The notes: generated from the letters alone by a model not told the origin. DNA of 50,240 bases from an uncultured Pseudanabaenaceae cyanobacterium (GCA_938017515.1 CALIJJ010000174.1:1-50240), one strand, 5' to 3'. Positions 35,708 to 45,073 are shown, counted from the first letter of the stretch. A program made the numbers and translations.

Positions 35708-36683
35708 AACTTCCGCCCAAAGATTCCACGATGGACTGAGTATTCGCTTCCATCATCTTGACGTAAGAGTCGCCTGGACTCCCCGGAGCCCCGAGCGAAT
35801 CAGAATACAGTTCCTGGGGAGCCAGTACCACGTCTGCTTCCTCCGCCACAGTTTTGATTAGCTGCGGATTGATGGTTGTCTCTGCAAAAATAGCTGGGAT
35901 TTTGGCCGATCGGATGGCTTCCACTAGCTTTTGCACGGTTTGGACGCTGGGCTGTTCCTCGGTGCTGATGCCAATGAGCGTGCCGATGATATCGAGACCA
36001 TAGGCAGTGGTGTAGTACTGGAAGGCATCGTGGGTGGTGACGAGTTTGCGGTTTTCTGCCGGAATGGTCGCGACTTGCTCCGTGATCCAGGTGTCGAGCT
36101 GGGTGAGCTGCTCAGTGAGTGCCTGGGCGTTGGCGGTGAAGAGAGCTTCGTCTTCAGGGGAGAGTTCGATGAGAGCGTCGCGGATGGCCTGGGCCATGGC
36201 GATCGCATTTTCCGCATCTCCCCAAACATGAGGATCCTCCTGTTTTTGTCCCGCTGCAAAATCGAGGGGATCTATGACCTCACCGACGGCCACTTTTTGC
36301 GTCTCATCGCTGGCCGCCTCCGTCAGACGAATCAGGGCAGGCTCCAGATTGAAACCGTTGTAGAGAATCAGGTCGGCCTTTTCGATCGCCTTAATATCAT
36401 CGGGTACGGGCTCGTAGATATGGGGGTCATCACCGGGGGGCAAAATGCCCGTGAGATCCACTTCGTCGGCGGCAATTTCTTGGGCTAGGTCAGCAATGAT
36501 TGTGCTGGTGGCGACGACCTTGGGCAAACCTTCGTCGGTGCTGGTGTCCGTGGGATTGGCGCAGGCTGTGAGACTGGCGGCGATCGCCAATCCTGCCATG
36601 AGCGTTGGCCAGCGGTGGCAAAGTTGGTTCACGGCTCCAGGGGCTGTGCTGCGATCGCGATCCAAAAAACAGGCCATAAGCAC
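35685..36683 (-). CDS. mntC: MntC-like manganese/zinc-binding lipoprotein
   Basis: Substrate-binding component of a cluster 9 metal ABC transporter. The 332-residue protein has a lipobox (IAASLTAC), then VVATSTIIADLAQEIA, metal ligands in DDPHIYEPVP and EDPHVWGD, TTHDAFQYYTTAYG, and IFAETTINPQLIKT. The wording is close to Synechocystis MntC as I recall it, so manganese is the likely ligand, though zinc cannot be ruled out. The start is uncertain: GTG at the given position, ATG six bases in, or GTG at 36632 with GGAG nearby. No ATPase or permease gene is adjacent. thiO lies 81 bp upstream on the same strand. Confidence 0.88.
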   Translation of the reverse strand: MLMACFLDRDRSTAPGAVNQLCHRWPTLMAGLAIAASLTACANPTDTSTDEGLPKVVATSTIIADLAQEIAADEVDLTGILPPGDDPHIYEPVPDDIKAIEKADLILYNGFNLEPALIRLTEAASDETQKVAVGEVIDPLDFAAGQKQEDPHVWGDAENAIAMAQAIRDALIELSPEDEALFTANAQALTEQLTQLDTWITEQVATIPAENRKLVTTHDAFQYYTTAYGLDIIGTLIGISTEEQPSVQTVQKLVEAIRSAKIPAIFAETTINPQLIKTVAEEADVVLAPQELYSDSLGAPGSPGDSYVKMMEANTQSIVESLGGSFTAFSPQ

Positions 36684-36764
36684 TCACCCAAAGCAACAAA
36701 ACGCCACTTTATTTTTTCATATTTCTTTCATAATCATGTGTTTTTGGAGTCGTGATATCCCAAC

Positions 36765-37940
36765 TCAAGCTCCGGCTAGCGCTCCTGTAACCTGCTCCAC
36801 AACCCACTGGGCGGTGGCCGGAGCCAGCAAGACACCATTGCGATAATGGGCCGTTGCCAGCAAAACATTGTCGTACCCTGGTAATTTCTCAAATACCGGA
36901 GCCGGACGACCCTGGGGGCGAGGGCGGTAGCCGGACCAAGTGCGGACAATTTCCCCTTGCTTGAGGTCGGGGCAGAGCGCGATCGCCTTTTGCCAAATTT
37001 CATCCAGTTTTGCCTTTTCGATCGCCGCCGCATTCCCCTCATCGTCGGGCAATTCCACCGTCGCCCCAATCCAGTACTCTGCCGCTTGGGGATGTAGCTC
37101 CGCTTCATCGATCCAAGGCTTGAGCAGCGGCACAATGTGAATGTCATTGCCGCTAATCACCGGATGCAAATGCTCACCCCCTAGGGGCCGGGGCATCCAA
37201 ATTTGTAGTGCTTGTCCTAGGACAGGGCGGATGTCGAGGGATTGCTGGAGCCGTCCCGTGAGTTGGGTGGAGCCTAGACCCGCAGTAATGACAACGTGAT
37301 CGGCGGGTTGAGAATCCTCAGACCAGCAGACCTGGGAGCAGTGAAGTTTGGCCTCGCCATCGGTATCTTCGGCGGTCGGGGGGGCCATGGTTGTGAGGAA
37401 CCCATCCACCGGAGCGTCGAAGTTGAACTGAACGCCCCGTTGTTTTGATGCTTCGACGAGGGTGAGGGTTAGAGCCGCAGGATCAAGCTGGCGATCGCGC
37501 TCGGAATAAACCGCCCCAATCATGCCCTCGGCTTGGACTTCCGGGAATTGTGCTTGGAGCTGTGCCGGGGTCAGGAGCTGAAGCGGAATGTTTTGGGTCT
37601 GGCGAGTGGCGAGGAGCGATCGCCATTTCTCCAGCGAGTCTCCTTCAAACAGCAGCTTGAGAATGCCCTTGCGATTAAACGGAACATGCATCCCCGTTGA
37701 CTGCTCCAGTTCCGGAATCAACGTTTCGTAGCGCTGCAAGCTGTCCCAGCGCAGCCGCCACTGCCGACCCTTCACCTTGTGGCTAATGGCACCCATCAAT
37801 ACGCCTAGGGCTGCTCCCGTAGACCCTAGGGCTGGCGGTTGCCGGTCCAGAACGGTTATCTCTAATGCTTTGATTTGGCTGAGTTCGTAGGCCGTCAATG
37901 CCCCGATAATGCCGCAGCCAATGATTGTCACCCGAGTCAC
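36765..37940 (-). CDS. thiO: FAD-dependent glycine oxidase ThiO
   Basis: Oxidises glycine to iminoglycine for the thiazole part of thiamine. The 391-residue protein opens with the FAD-binding VTIIGCGIIGALTAYELS and has ITVLDRQPPALGSTGAALG, VVITAGLGSTQLTGRL and the C-terminal RTWSGYRPRPQGRPAPV and LLATAHYRNGVLLAPATA, all typical of ThiO. The start was placed at a GTG because GGGAG lies seven bases before it; the frame extends upstream without further similarity. In some cyanobacteria thiO is fused to thiG; here it stands alone. A strong terminator separates it from nhaS3 upstream. Confidence 0.88.
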   Translation of the reverse strand: MTRVTIIGCGIIGALTAYELSQIKALEITVLDRQPPALGSTGAALGVLMGAISHKVKGRQWRLRWDSLQRYETLIPELEQSTGMHVPFNRKGILKLLFEGDSLEKWRSLLATRQTQNIPLQLLTPAQLQAQFPEVQAEGMIGAVYSERDRQLDPAALTLTLVEASKQRGVQFNFDAPVDGFLTTMAPPTAEDTDGEAKLHCSQVCWSEDSQPADHVVITAGLGSTQLTGRLQQSLDIRPVLGQALQIWMPRPLGGEHLHPVISGNDIHIVPLLKPWIDEAELHPQAAEYWIGATVELPDDEGNAAAIEKAKLDEIWQKAIALCPDLKQGEIVRTWSGYRPRPQGRPAPVFEKLPGYDNVLLATAHYRNGVLLAPATAQWVVEQVTGALAGA

Positions 37941-38123
37941 GTGCAATCTCCCAACGATACGATAGAGGGCTCCAAGGAAATGAGCCGTGGAAAACCGTAT
38001 TTCTCTATACATGAGACCTTAGAGAGGCAGTTTTGGGAAGTGATTAATTCTGCATATTGCTACGGAGGGAGTGGCCCCCTGCATTGTCCTTGCGGTACGG
38101 GACTCGAATTTCCTCCTCCCAAA

Positions 38124-38167
38124 CCTAAAAACCGGGTATCCCAAACTTGGGATACCCGGTTTTTAGG
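38124..38167. terminator. Perfect 21-bp-arm hairpin terminator downstream of nhaS3
   Basis: Two 21-base arms are exact reverse complements separated by two bases. They start CCTAAAAACCGGG and end CCCGGTTTTTAGG, so poly-A/poly-T flanks the GC core on both sides. It works as a terminator in either direction. It sits 33 bp past the leftward nhaS3 stop. Confidence 0.93.
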
Positions 38168-38200
38168 GAATTCAATTGGAGGCCCATTCAGGGCGAGGAG

Positions 38201-39622
38201 CTAGGACTCATCGGCGGCAAGCGCTACAGTCTCTGCGGATTTCCCATCCCCATCCCCATCATCCTGATTAAAGGCGATGCGTAGGAGAGGCGGTGCAATG
38301 AACGTCGTCGCGATCACCATGACGATGATGGCGGCATTGAGAGAGTCAGACAGGGCTCCGCTCGCCGCACCGACTCCTGCAAAGACCAGGCCCACCTCCC
38401 CGCGGGGAATCATGCCAAAGCCGATGGCCAGCTTGTTGACTTTCTCCGGGCCGAAGACCGTAAAGCCGGTGACAACCTTGCCGACGATGGCAACCAAGAC
38501 CAAAAAGGCGGCAATGATCAGTCCTTCCCGGTTGCTCGGGTCCATTGGGTTCAGTACGCCCAGCTCTGTCTTGGCCCCGACGCTAATGAAGAAAATGGGC
38601 ACCAGCACATCTGCAATGGGAACGACTTGTTCCTCTAGGTCGTGGCGTTTCTCGGTCTCGCCCAGAATCAGACCGGCGGCAAAGGCACCCAAAATGGCTT
38701 CGAGGTGAATAATCGCACCCACATAGGACAAAATCAGCGCCACGATCAGGGCGGCAATCAGCAGCTCGCCCCGAGTTTTCATCTCCTTAACGACGCCCAG
38801 AAAATAGGGGGCCAGGAGGCGACCGATGACGATGGTGCCAATGAGAAACGCCGCTGCACTAAAAATCAGGATTGCCACATTGGCCAACTTGACTTCACCC
38901 GTCTTGGCCAGGCTTGCGACAACGGCCAACACGACGATGCCGAGAATATCGTCCAGGATGGCAGCGCCGATAATGATTTGCCCTTCTCGGGTGCTGAGCT
39001 GCCGTAGCTCCGAGAGCACCTTGGCTGTGATGCCGATGCTGGTGGCGGTCAGGGCTGCTCCGGCAAAAATAGCCGGAACCAGAGCCATCTGAAAGATTGC
39101 CAGGAGACCCAGTGTCCCCAGGGCAAAGGGAGTGACGACGCCCACAATGGCCACAACGGCCGCTTGTGGTCCAACCTTGATTAATTCTTTGAGGTCTGAC
39201 TCTAGGCCAATTTCAAAGAGGAGCAAAATGACTCCCATTTCCGCTAGGACTGAAACCACTTCGCTCTGGGCTTGGAAAACTTCGCCAGCTATGTCTGGGC
39301 TGAGTCCTGCCGTGCTTTGTAGCAGCGAAATAATCATGGAATCGGCTGCGGTCGCGCCTGATTCCGGGAAGACGATCAGGTGTAGGGCCGAGACTCCGAC
39401 AACGACACCACCCACCAGTTCTCCAAGAACGGGTGGAAGATTGATGCGGGCGCAGATTTCTCCGCCCACTTTACTGGCGAGATATATGACGACCAGGCTC
39501 AGCAGGACCCCGGCCAGGACCAACGGGGCGACTTCCCCAGATGAGGCTTCAGTTTCCGCTGCGAGCAAGGGAATCGGCCCCTGCAGAAGCGGAGTTTGAA
39601 GAAGTGGAAAAAAATCGGGCAT
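38201..39622 (-). CDS. nhaS3: NhaS3-like Na+/H+ antiporter (CPA2)
   Basis: A 473-residue CPA2 antiporter. It has about twelve membrane helices and the paired acidic motif in IIGAAILDDILGIVVLA, which carries the ions. VILLLFEIGLESDLKELIKV, SIGITAKVLSELRQL and GMIPRGEVGLVFAGVG are typical. The sequence resembles Synechocystis NhaS3, a thylakoid antiporter essential for pH/Na+ balance; the name is by resemblance. An ATG at MPDFFPLL was preferred to an upstream TTG. The tail is acidic and repetitive (DDGDGDGKSAE) and probably cytoplasmic. It forms a single unit with its own terminator. Confidence 0.88.
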   Translation of the reverse strand: MPDFFPLLQTPLLQGPIPLLAAETEASSGEVAPLVLAGVLLSLVVIYLASKVGGEICARINLPPVLGELVGGVVVGVSALHLIVFPESGATAADSMIISLLQSTAGLSPDIAGEVFQAQSEVVSVLAEMGVILLLFEIGLESDLKELIKVGPQAAVVAIVGVVTPFALGTLGLLAIFQMALVPAIFAGAALTATSIGITAKVLSELRQLSTREGQIIIGAAILDDILGIVVLAVVASLAKTGEVKLANVAILIFSAAAFLIGTIVIGRLLAPYFLGVVKEMKTRGELLIAALIVALILSYVGAIIHLEAILGAFAAGLILGETEKRHDLEEQVVPIADVLVPIFFISVGAKTELGVLNPMDPSNREGLIIAAFLVLVAIVGKVVTGFTVFGPEKVNKLAIGFGMIPRGEVGLVFAGVGAASGALSDSLNAAIIVMVIATTFIAPPLLRIAFNQDDGDGDGKSAETVALAADES

Positions 39623-39847
39623 CTGACAATGGCTCAATCAATGACTTAATCGGCAGCACAACTTATGGCTTAACCGTCGCTCATCACCACGATGCGGGAT
39701 GAACGATCCATCGGAACGTTCTGTAAGGAGAACGTTCCACTAGCTAATTTTCTACCAACGTGGCGGTTTTAGCGTAACCCTCGAGGGGATGAGGGTTAGG
39801 TTCACAGAGAACCCCTTACAGAGAATGGACGCTTCCAGAGAATCGCT

Positions 39848-40660
39848 CTAGGCAAAGACGCGGTGTTGGAGAGAAGGCATCTGACGGCGCACTTGGTTGA
39901 GGCGTTCGGGATCGATGGGAGCGATCGCAATGCCCGGCTCCTCCCCGGCATCGGCCAAAATCACACCCCAGGGGTCAACGATCATGGCATGGCCATGGGT
40001 TTGGCGGCGCTTGTAGTGCTCGCCAGTTTGGGCCGGAGCAATGATATAGCAGGTATTTTCGATGGCGCGGGCTTGCAGCAGGACCTTCCAGTGATCCTTG
40101 CCGGTATAGGCCGTGAAGGCTGCTGGGACAAACAGTACTTCGGCTCCGGTCTTCGACAGGTGACGATACAGCTCGGGGAAGCGCACGTCGTAACAGACGG
40201 ACAGACCGACATTGCCAAACTTTTCGGATTTGTAGAGTTTGGGCAACTGACGACCCGGAACAACGGTGCTGGATTCTTGGTAAGTATTGCCGTCGGGTAG
40301 GTCCACGTCGAAGAGGTGGACTTTTTCGTAGCGGCTCAGCTCTTCGCCGTCGGGGCTAATCAGCAGCGCGGTGTTGTGGGCTTGATTTTTCCCCACCGGA
40401 ACGGGGAAGCCACCGCCCAAAATGGTGACCTGGTAGCGCTGTGCCATGGTCTTGAGAAATTTTGTGGTCGCGGTGGCGATGGTGTCCGCCAGGGCGACCT
40501 TGTCGTCCTCTTCTGCCATGTAGGCGAAGTTCTCAGGTAAGCCAACCAGCTCTGCACCCTGGCGCACGGCCAGGTCGATGAATTCTTCTGCCTGGGCGAG
40601 ATTTTTCTCCAGGTCCGGCAGGCTGGTCATTTGCAGGGCGGCGGCCAGGTAGGGCTTCAT
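39848..40660 (-). CDS. Nitrilase superfamily hydrolase (Nit1-like, deaminated glutathione amidase type)
   Basis: A 270-residue carbon-nitrogen hydrolase. The Glu-Lys-Cys triad is visible: LVGLPENFAYM, YEKVHLFDVDLPDG and VGLSVCYDVRFPELYR. The KVHLFDVD stretch favours the Nit1 branch, whose members hydrolyse deaminated glutathione as metabolite repair; other omega-amidases are an alternative. The C-terminus KRRQTHGHAMIVDPWGVI is normal. It is a single leftward gene, divergent from the CpcT-like lyase, with about 170 bp between the starts. Confidence 0.88.
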   Translation of the reverse strand: MKPYLAAALQMTSLPDLEKNLAQAEEFIDLAVRQGAELVGLPENFAYMAEEDDKVALADTIATATTKFLKTMAQRYQVTILGGGFPVPVGKNQAHNTALLISPDGEELSRYEKVHLFDVDLPDGNTYQESSTVVPGRQLPKLYKSEKFGNVGLSVCYDVRFPELYRHLSKTGAEVLFVPAAFTAYTGKDHWKVLLQARAIENTCYIIAPAQTGEHYKRRQTHGHAMIVDPWGVILADAGEEPGIAIAPIDPERLNQVRRQMPSLQHRVFA

Positions 40661-40826
40661 GGAAACTCATTCTTTGAGAAAGGGTCAGGCACTTCTACAG
40701 GAGAAGGCAATGTCTCTATCTTTCACGCAAGCGGGCCCTTAAGAATCAGAAAAATAAAAATTCTCGGAAAATTTCCGTGAGGATTCGGGGTTGAATTATA
40801 AAGCAATCCTTAATGCAACACGGCCC

Positions 40827-41426
40827 ATGCTTTCTCCTTCGCCGCTTTCTCCTTCGCTTCAGAGCTTGGCCCAAGCAATGTCTGGGACATTCAGTAATGA
40901 ACGACAAGCGATCGACTCCCCGGCATGGTTTGTCAATCTGCGCCTGTGGCAATGTCCAACGCCGCTCTTTGCGGAAGACAGCATCACGCTCTTTCTAGAG
41001 CAAGCCAACCACCTCAAGTTGGACCAGGCCTATCGTCAGCGATTGCTGAGGCTGAGTGAAGACCAGGATAGTTTAGTCGGTCAGTATTACCAGTTCAAAG
41101 ACTTTGGGGCTTGGCGGGGCTGTGGCCAGGCACCGGAGCGTCTGACCTCGCTCAGTTTGGCAGATGTGGACCCGCTGCCGGGATGCCGGGTGGCGATTCG
41201 TCCCGGCGGGAGTTTTTCCGGTGGGCAGTCGGGCTACAAGGCGGAGCTGGTGCCTGGGGGTAAGTGCGAATTTGAGTATGACGGCAAGATGCGTCAGGTT
41301 TTGGTGGGATTTGAGATTAGTCAGTCCGGCTCGGAGCTAAAGACCTTTGATAAGGGCATCGATCCGGAGACGGGCAAGGGACTGTGGGGGGCGTTGATGG
41401 GTCCCTACGAATTTATTCGTTTGTAG
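40827..41426 (+). CDS. CpcT/CpeT-type phycobiliprotein lyase
   Basis: A 199-residue protein of the T-type lyase family, which attaches phycocyanobilin to a Cys of beta phycobiliprotein subunits (Cys-155 for CpcT). Matching stretches are MSGTFSNERQAIDSPAWF, DSITLFLEQANHLKLDQAYRQRLLRL, the central PLPGCRVAIRP, and the closing FDKGIDPETGKGLWGALMGPYEFIRL (motif given in part). The ATG at the given position replaces an upstream TTG. Whether it serves phycocyanin or phycoerythrocyanin cannot be told, as no cpc/pec genes are nearby. The last five codons and stop are duplicated downstream in tandem. Confidence 0.82.
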   Translation: MLSPSPLSPSLQSLAQAMSGTFSNERQAIDSPAWFVNLRLWQCPTPLFAEDSITLFLEQANHLKLDQAYRQRLLRLSEDQDSLVGQYYQFKDFGAWRGCGQAPERLTSLSLADVDPLPGCRVAIRPGGSFSGGQSGYKAELVPGGKCEFEYDGKMRQVLVGFEISQSGSELKTFDKGIDPETGKGLWGALMGPYEFIRL

Positions 41427-41450
41427 AAAGAATTCATACGTTTGTAGAGA
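41409..41450. repeat. 21-bp tandem duplication over the cpcT-like stop
   Basis: Two 21-bp units: the first covers codons EFIRL plus stop and three bases, the second repeats the same with three base changes in the coding part and still reads EFIRL-stop. It is in the same frame. Confidence 0.88.
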
Positions 41451-41466
41451 CGAGAGTCCGTACTGC

Positions 41467-42228
41467 TTATCGTCTGCGATACCAGCAGGCTAGACGATCG
41501 CCCGATACCTTGAAAACGAAACCCAAAATCATCAACTGATTGACCACTGTGGTTTTGAGTACCCCGACCCGTTGCCAGCGGCGAGCTGATGTTGTCACCG
41601 CTGCTGGGGCGATCGCAACGCGCCCCTGTTGTTTGAGCCGTTGTATTAGCTCGAAATCCTCCATGATGGGCAAATCGGCGAAGCCTCCCATGGCTTCAAA
41701 CCTCGATCGGCGCAGAAAAATGGCTTGGTCGCCATAGGGCATTTGGAAGAGACGCGATCGCACCCTAACGCCCCATTCCACCCAGCGCAGCCCCAGACCT
41801 TGGCCCTCAATGCTGAGTTCAAAGGCTCCGGCCACGACCCTCGGTTGAGCCAGCGTTTCTCGCACAATGTCGCCAAACGTCTCTGGCAGTCGGGTATCGG
41901 CATGGAGAAATAACAGAATGTTTCCCTGGGCTACGGATACGCCACGGTTCATTTGCTGGGCGCGACCTCTCGTTTCGGTCTGGACCTGGGCACCGAGGGC
42001 CTGGGCGATCGCCACCGAGTCATCCCCGCTACCACCGTCCACCACCACAATGTCCATGGGCAGTGGAGACCGTTGGGCGATCCTTTGCAGTGAAGGGAGC
42101 ATGTCCCGAAGATTCTCGGCCTCGTTTTTGGTCGGAATGATGACCGAGATGCTGTCTAACTTGATCGCTGCGTCTTGTCGGGTTGAGCCTCGTTCAGTGG
42201 CTTCTGCTGATATTTTTCCCACACCCAT
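41467..42228 (-). CDS. Glycosyltransferase family 2, TIGR04283 type
   Basis: A 253-residue GT2 enzyme. Its start region is SISVIIPTKNEAENLRDML, the donor-site stretch is DIVVVDGGSGDDSVAIAQALG, and the DxD-like motif is LLFLHADTRLP, followed by GGFADLPIMEDFELIQRLKQ. I recall this as the TIGR04283 family, annotated for arsenosugar biosynthesis because of its neighbours in some genomes. Its start overlaps the end of the upstream gene by 73 bp in another frame, so the two are translated as a pair. A later start is not possible without losing the first strand. Confidence 0.82.
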   Translation of the reverse strand: MGVGKISAEATERGSTRQDAAIKLDSISVIIPTKNEAENLRDMLPSLQRIAQRSPLPMDIVVVDGGSGDDSVAIAQALGAQVQTETRGRAQQMNRGVSVAQGNILLFLHADTRLPETFGDIVRETLAQPRVVAGAFELSIEGQGLGLRWVEWGVRVRSRLFQMPYGDQAIFLRRSRFEAMGGFADLPIMEDFELIQRLKQQGRVAIAPAAVTTSARRWQRVGVLKTTVVNQLMILGFVFKVSGDRLACWYRRR

Positions 42229-42863
42229 AAATCCTCGGGATAGTCCACATCGGTTAATTCTTGGAGTTGTGCGACGGTGAGCTGCTGGCTGTGGGCTCGC
42301 GCGAGGGTTGTTTCCCGAACGCTGCCGGTTCCCCAGTCCATCGCTTCAAACAGGGCCGGAATCGCGAGCGCCTGAGCACTGGCCCGTAGACCAATCAAAT
42401 AATAGCCACCGTCAACAGCGGGCCCTAGAACCAGGTCGTGGTGGCTGAGCTGTTGAAAGGCCTGGTTGAGCAGATGGTCCGTGATGTCAGGGCAGTCAAT
42501 GCCGATAATCACCACGCGATCGCTCCCGTTTTCAAACCCCTGCCGGAAGGCCGTGGCCATGCGATCGCCCAAATCCCCGGCAGCCTGAGATTGAAACTGC
42601 CATTGATGGCCCAACCAGGTTTGAAACAGCGCTGCGTTGCCCCCAGCGGTTAGCACCCGAACGTTGCGGGGGCCATCGTTGGGGCCAGCAGTTTGTGTTT
42701 GCCAACGATGGGCAGACTTCAGCATATGCTCGGTCATTTGCCGCTGTACGGTTGCCGCCCCTTCTGCTCCCAGACCTGGAATGAGCCGCGTCTTGGTTTT
42801 GCCGGGTTCGGGATAGCGCGTAAAAACAACAAGCCGTTGGCTACCACCGTAGGAATCGCTCAT
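42156..42863 (-). CDS. TIGR04282-type glycosyltransferase-like protein (DUF2064)
   Basis: A 235-residue nucleotide-transferase-like protein. The start LVVFTRYPEPGKTKTRLIPGL has the K-T-R-L motif of this family, and the active-site region is VVIIGIDCPDITDHLLNQAF and LVLGPAVDGGYYLIGL. I recall it as TIGR04282, usually paired with TIGR04283, as here. Together they probably make or transfer a sugar, but the product is not known from the sequence. No ArsM or ArsS gene lies in the window. It is the upstream member of the pair. Confidence 0.82.
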   Translation of the reverse strand: MSDSYGGSQRLVVFTRYPEPGKTKTRLIPGLGAEGAATVQRQMTEHMLKSAHRWQTQTAGPNDGPRNVRVLTAGGNAALFQTWLGHQWQFQSQAAGDLGDRMATAFRQGFENGSDRVVIIGIDCPDITDHLLNQAFQQLSHHDLVLGPAVDGGYYLIGLRASAQALAIPALFEAMDWGTGSVRETTLARAHSQQLTVAQLQELTDVDYPEDLWVWEKYQQKPLNEAQPDKTQRSS

Positions 42864-42965
42864 GGAGAAAAGGGAAATTGACGATGCCCTGCTGCGCTGG
42901 TTCGGACGATGAACGAGCGCTCAGAGCCTAACTATTACCCAGACCGTTGGGAATATCTTGGAAAT

Positions 42966-43005
42966 ATTTGCGATGGCTTGGGTTAATTTGCGATGACTTG
43001 GGTCA
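42966..43005. repeat. 20-bp tandem duplication overlapping the def stop codon
   Basis: Two 20-bp units (ATTTGCGATGGCTTGGGTTA and a copy with two changes) sit side by side. The last three bases of the second unit are the stop codon of def. Confidence 0.9.
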
Positions 43006-43641
43006 ATTCGAGGGATGGCTTTCACGGCTCAACCGCTGCAGATACTCCACCTCGCTGACTAGGTCCGCAGGAGCCACATGATCGACAAACAAAATACCGT
43101 TCAGGTGATCTAATTCATGTTGGAAAATGCGGGCGACAAAGCCGGAAAACTGCGATCGCTGTAATGCCCCCCAACGATCCAAATATTCCACCCGAATGTC
43201 TTTTGCTCGGGACACTTGGCCACGCCGATCCGGCACGCTGAGGCAGCCTTCCCAGCCCAATTCCTCTTGGTCTGACCGATCAATGAGGACCGGATTGATC
43301 ATGGCGGTGGGTTCCATCTTGGGCGCGTTGGGGTAGCGCTCGTTGGGACGGGAGGCAATGATGAAAAGGCGCTCCGATGCCGCAATCTGAGGAGCCGCAA
43401 TACCGACGCCATTGGTGGCGATCGCCGTCGCAATCAGCTCGTCAATCAAGGTCTGGAGGGCCGTCGTGGAGCCCGTTAAGGGTTCTGCCGTTAATGATTC
43501 TGCCGTTAAGCATTGTGATGAAATGCTGCGGGCTGTTTGCCGCAGCACGGGATTGCCCTGCTGAATCACCGGGCGCGTCTGAGCCACAGGCGGAACTGAC
43601 CATGGTTCTGACGGTGAAGCTGAAGAAGAGGAATGAGACAT
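43003..43641 (-). CDS. def: Peptide deformylase
   Basis: Removes the formyl group from the N-terminal Met of new proteins. The 212-residue protein has all three motifs: GVGIAAPQI, EGCLSVPD and FQHELDHLNGILFVD (metal-binding Cys, His, His and catalytic Glu). The N-terminal 40 residues are low-complexity (SSSSASPSEP). A 15-bp repeat inserts LTAES-LTAEP-LTG before the first conserved motif, making this copy longer than the usual 170-190 residues. It follows the Deg protease gene by 11 bp, so they are co-transcribed. Confidence 0.93.
   Translation of the reverse strand: MSHSSSSASPSEPWSVPPVAQTRPVIQQGNPVLRQTARSISSQCLTAESLTAEPLTGSTTALQTLIDELIATAIATNGVGIAAPQIAASERLFIIASRPNERYPNAPKMEPTAMINPVLIDRSDQEELGWEGCLSVPDRRGQVSRAKDIRVEYLDRWGALQRSQFSGFVARIFQHELDHLNGILFVDHVAPADLVSEVEYLQRLSRESHPSN
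43472..43516. repeat. 15-bp in-frame tandem repeat in def
   Basis: Three head-to-tail 15-bp units share CCGTTAA. On the coding strand they give LTAES-LTAEP-LTGS, an insertion ahead of motif I that keeps the frame. Confidence 0.85.
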
Positions 43642-43652
43642 TGCGGAGAACC

Positions 43653-44951
43653 CTAGGGGGTCGTGCGTTCGGGACTCAGTGCCTTGGGCTTAACGGTGAG
43701 GACGATGATGTCACCCTGCCGATTTAGCTCCAGGGGTAAATCCTGGCCGACATTGCCTTCGGCCACTCGGTCTTGGACATCCTGGGCCGTTGCCACGGGC
43801 TGCCCTCCCACCTTAACAACCACGTCGCCGGGTCGAATCCCTGCGGTCTCGGCCGGGGAATCCGGCAGGACACCTGCAATCAAAACCCCTTCATCCACCT
43901 CTACCGAAAAGCCAATCTCGGGCCGATCGCGAATCTGCTGGGCCATATCCGCCGTCAGCGTGCGCATCTGAATCCCAAGGAAGGGATGCTGGACTTTTCC
44001 TTTGGTGATGAGCTGCTGGGCTAAGCGCTGGGCTGTATTGATGGGAATGGAAAATCCGAGCCCCTGGGCATCGCCAATAATGGCGGTGTTCATGCCGATG
44101 ACTTCGCCCTGGCTGTTGAGCAGTGGGCCACCGGAGTTGCCGGGGTTAATGGCAGCGTCGGTTTGGATAAAGCCTACCCGCTTGTCGGGGACGCCGACTT
44201 CAAAGCTGCTGCGTCCCGTGGCGCTGATAATTCCGACGGTGACGGTATTGTCGAGACCGAGGGGGTTGCCGATGGCGATCGCCCATTCCCCTGGCTGGAG
44301 CTGTTCCGAATTGCCCACCGGAACCACAGGCAATGCTGTGGTTTCAATCTTGACAACAGCGACATCGGTGACTGGATCCTGACCCAGAACTCTGCCGTCG
44401 AAACTACGCCCGTCCTTGAGTTTGACCTTCACCTCATCGGCATCTTCCACGACATGGGCATTGGTCAGGATGTAGCCATCGTCGCGAATGATAAACCCTG
44501 AACCAGAGCCCTCCTGGACCCGTTCCGATGGACCGGGCATGGGCGATCGTCCCCCAAAGAACCCACGAAAAATCGGATCTTCCCCCGTTGCCCGTACCGT
44601 GCGTGACGCGTCGATTCTGACCACGGCTGGCCCCACCCGTTGAACCGCATCAACAATGAAGTTGCTTTCGACGGGGAGAGCGGCGCTGACGGGGACGGAC
44701 TGAAGGGCCGCAGACAGCAGCGGTGAAGGCTGCAATAGCTTTGACTCAGGCTCCAAAGCGGTCTTTGAGGGCTGGTCTAAGGCCTGGTTTGATTGCTTGG
44801 ATCGCCAGGCTTGCCATCCGTTGGACTGAACGGCCTGGGTTCCCACCAGGGTCACTCCTGCTCCCGCCAGTAGACCAAACAGAAGGCCAGACCATCTGCG
44901 CCCATGGGAGGGGCTCGAACCCGAAGGATTGTCGGAAGGAGTGGATCTCAT
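43653..44951 (-). CDS. Deg/HtrA-type serine protease with PDZ domain
   Basis: A 432-residue trypsin-like protease of the HhoA/HhoB/HtrA group. There is an N-terminal membrane anchor or signal ([19 protein letters not shown]), then a protease domain with His ([15 protein letters not shown]), Asp ([11 protein letters not shown]) and Ser ([15 protein letters not shown]). One PDZ domain follows ([20 protein letters not shown]). It degrades misfolded proteins in the periplasm or lumen. Which of the three cyanobacterial paralogues it is cannot be decided. The start was set at ATG because the upstream TTG lacks a ribosome-binding site. The def gene follows after 11 bp. Confidence 0.9.
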   Translation of the reverse strand: MRSTPSDNPSGSSPSHGRRWSGLLFGLLAGAGVTLVGTQAVQSNGWQAWRSKQSNQALDQPSKTALEPESKLLQPSPLLSAALQSVPVSAALPVESNFIVDAVQRVGPAVVRIDASRTVRATGEDPIFRGFFGGRSPMPGPSERVQEGSGSGFIIRDDGYILTNAHVVEDADEVKVKLKDGRSFDGRVLGQDPVTDVAVVKIETTALPVVPVGNSEQLQPGEWAIAIGNPLGLDNTVTVGIISATGRSSFEVGVPDKRVGFIQTDAAINPGNSGGPLLNSQGEVIGMNTAIIGDAQGLGFSIPINTAQRLAQQLITKGKVQHPFLGIQMRTLTADMAQQIRDRPEIGFSVEVDEGVLIAGVLPDSPAETAGIRPGDVVVKVGGQPVATAQDVQDRVAEGNVGQDLPLELNRQGDIIVLTVKPKALSPERTTP

Positions 44952-45073
44952 AGGTGAGTGAACGTCCTCAATGCACCGCAAAGGATAGCGTAATCTTGGG
45001 CCCGGGGGAGAATCGAGTTCATGGGAAAGGCGCGGACAGGGTCTGGTTAGTGCTTCATCCTTTCGTTCCTTTC

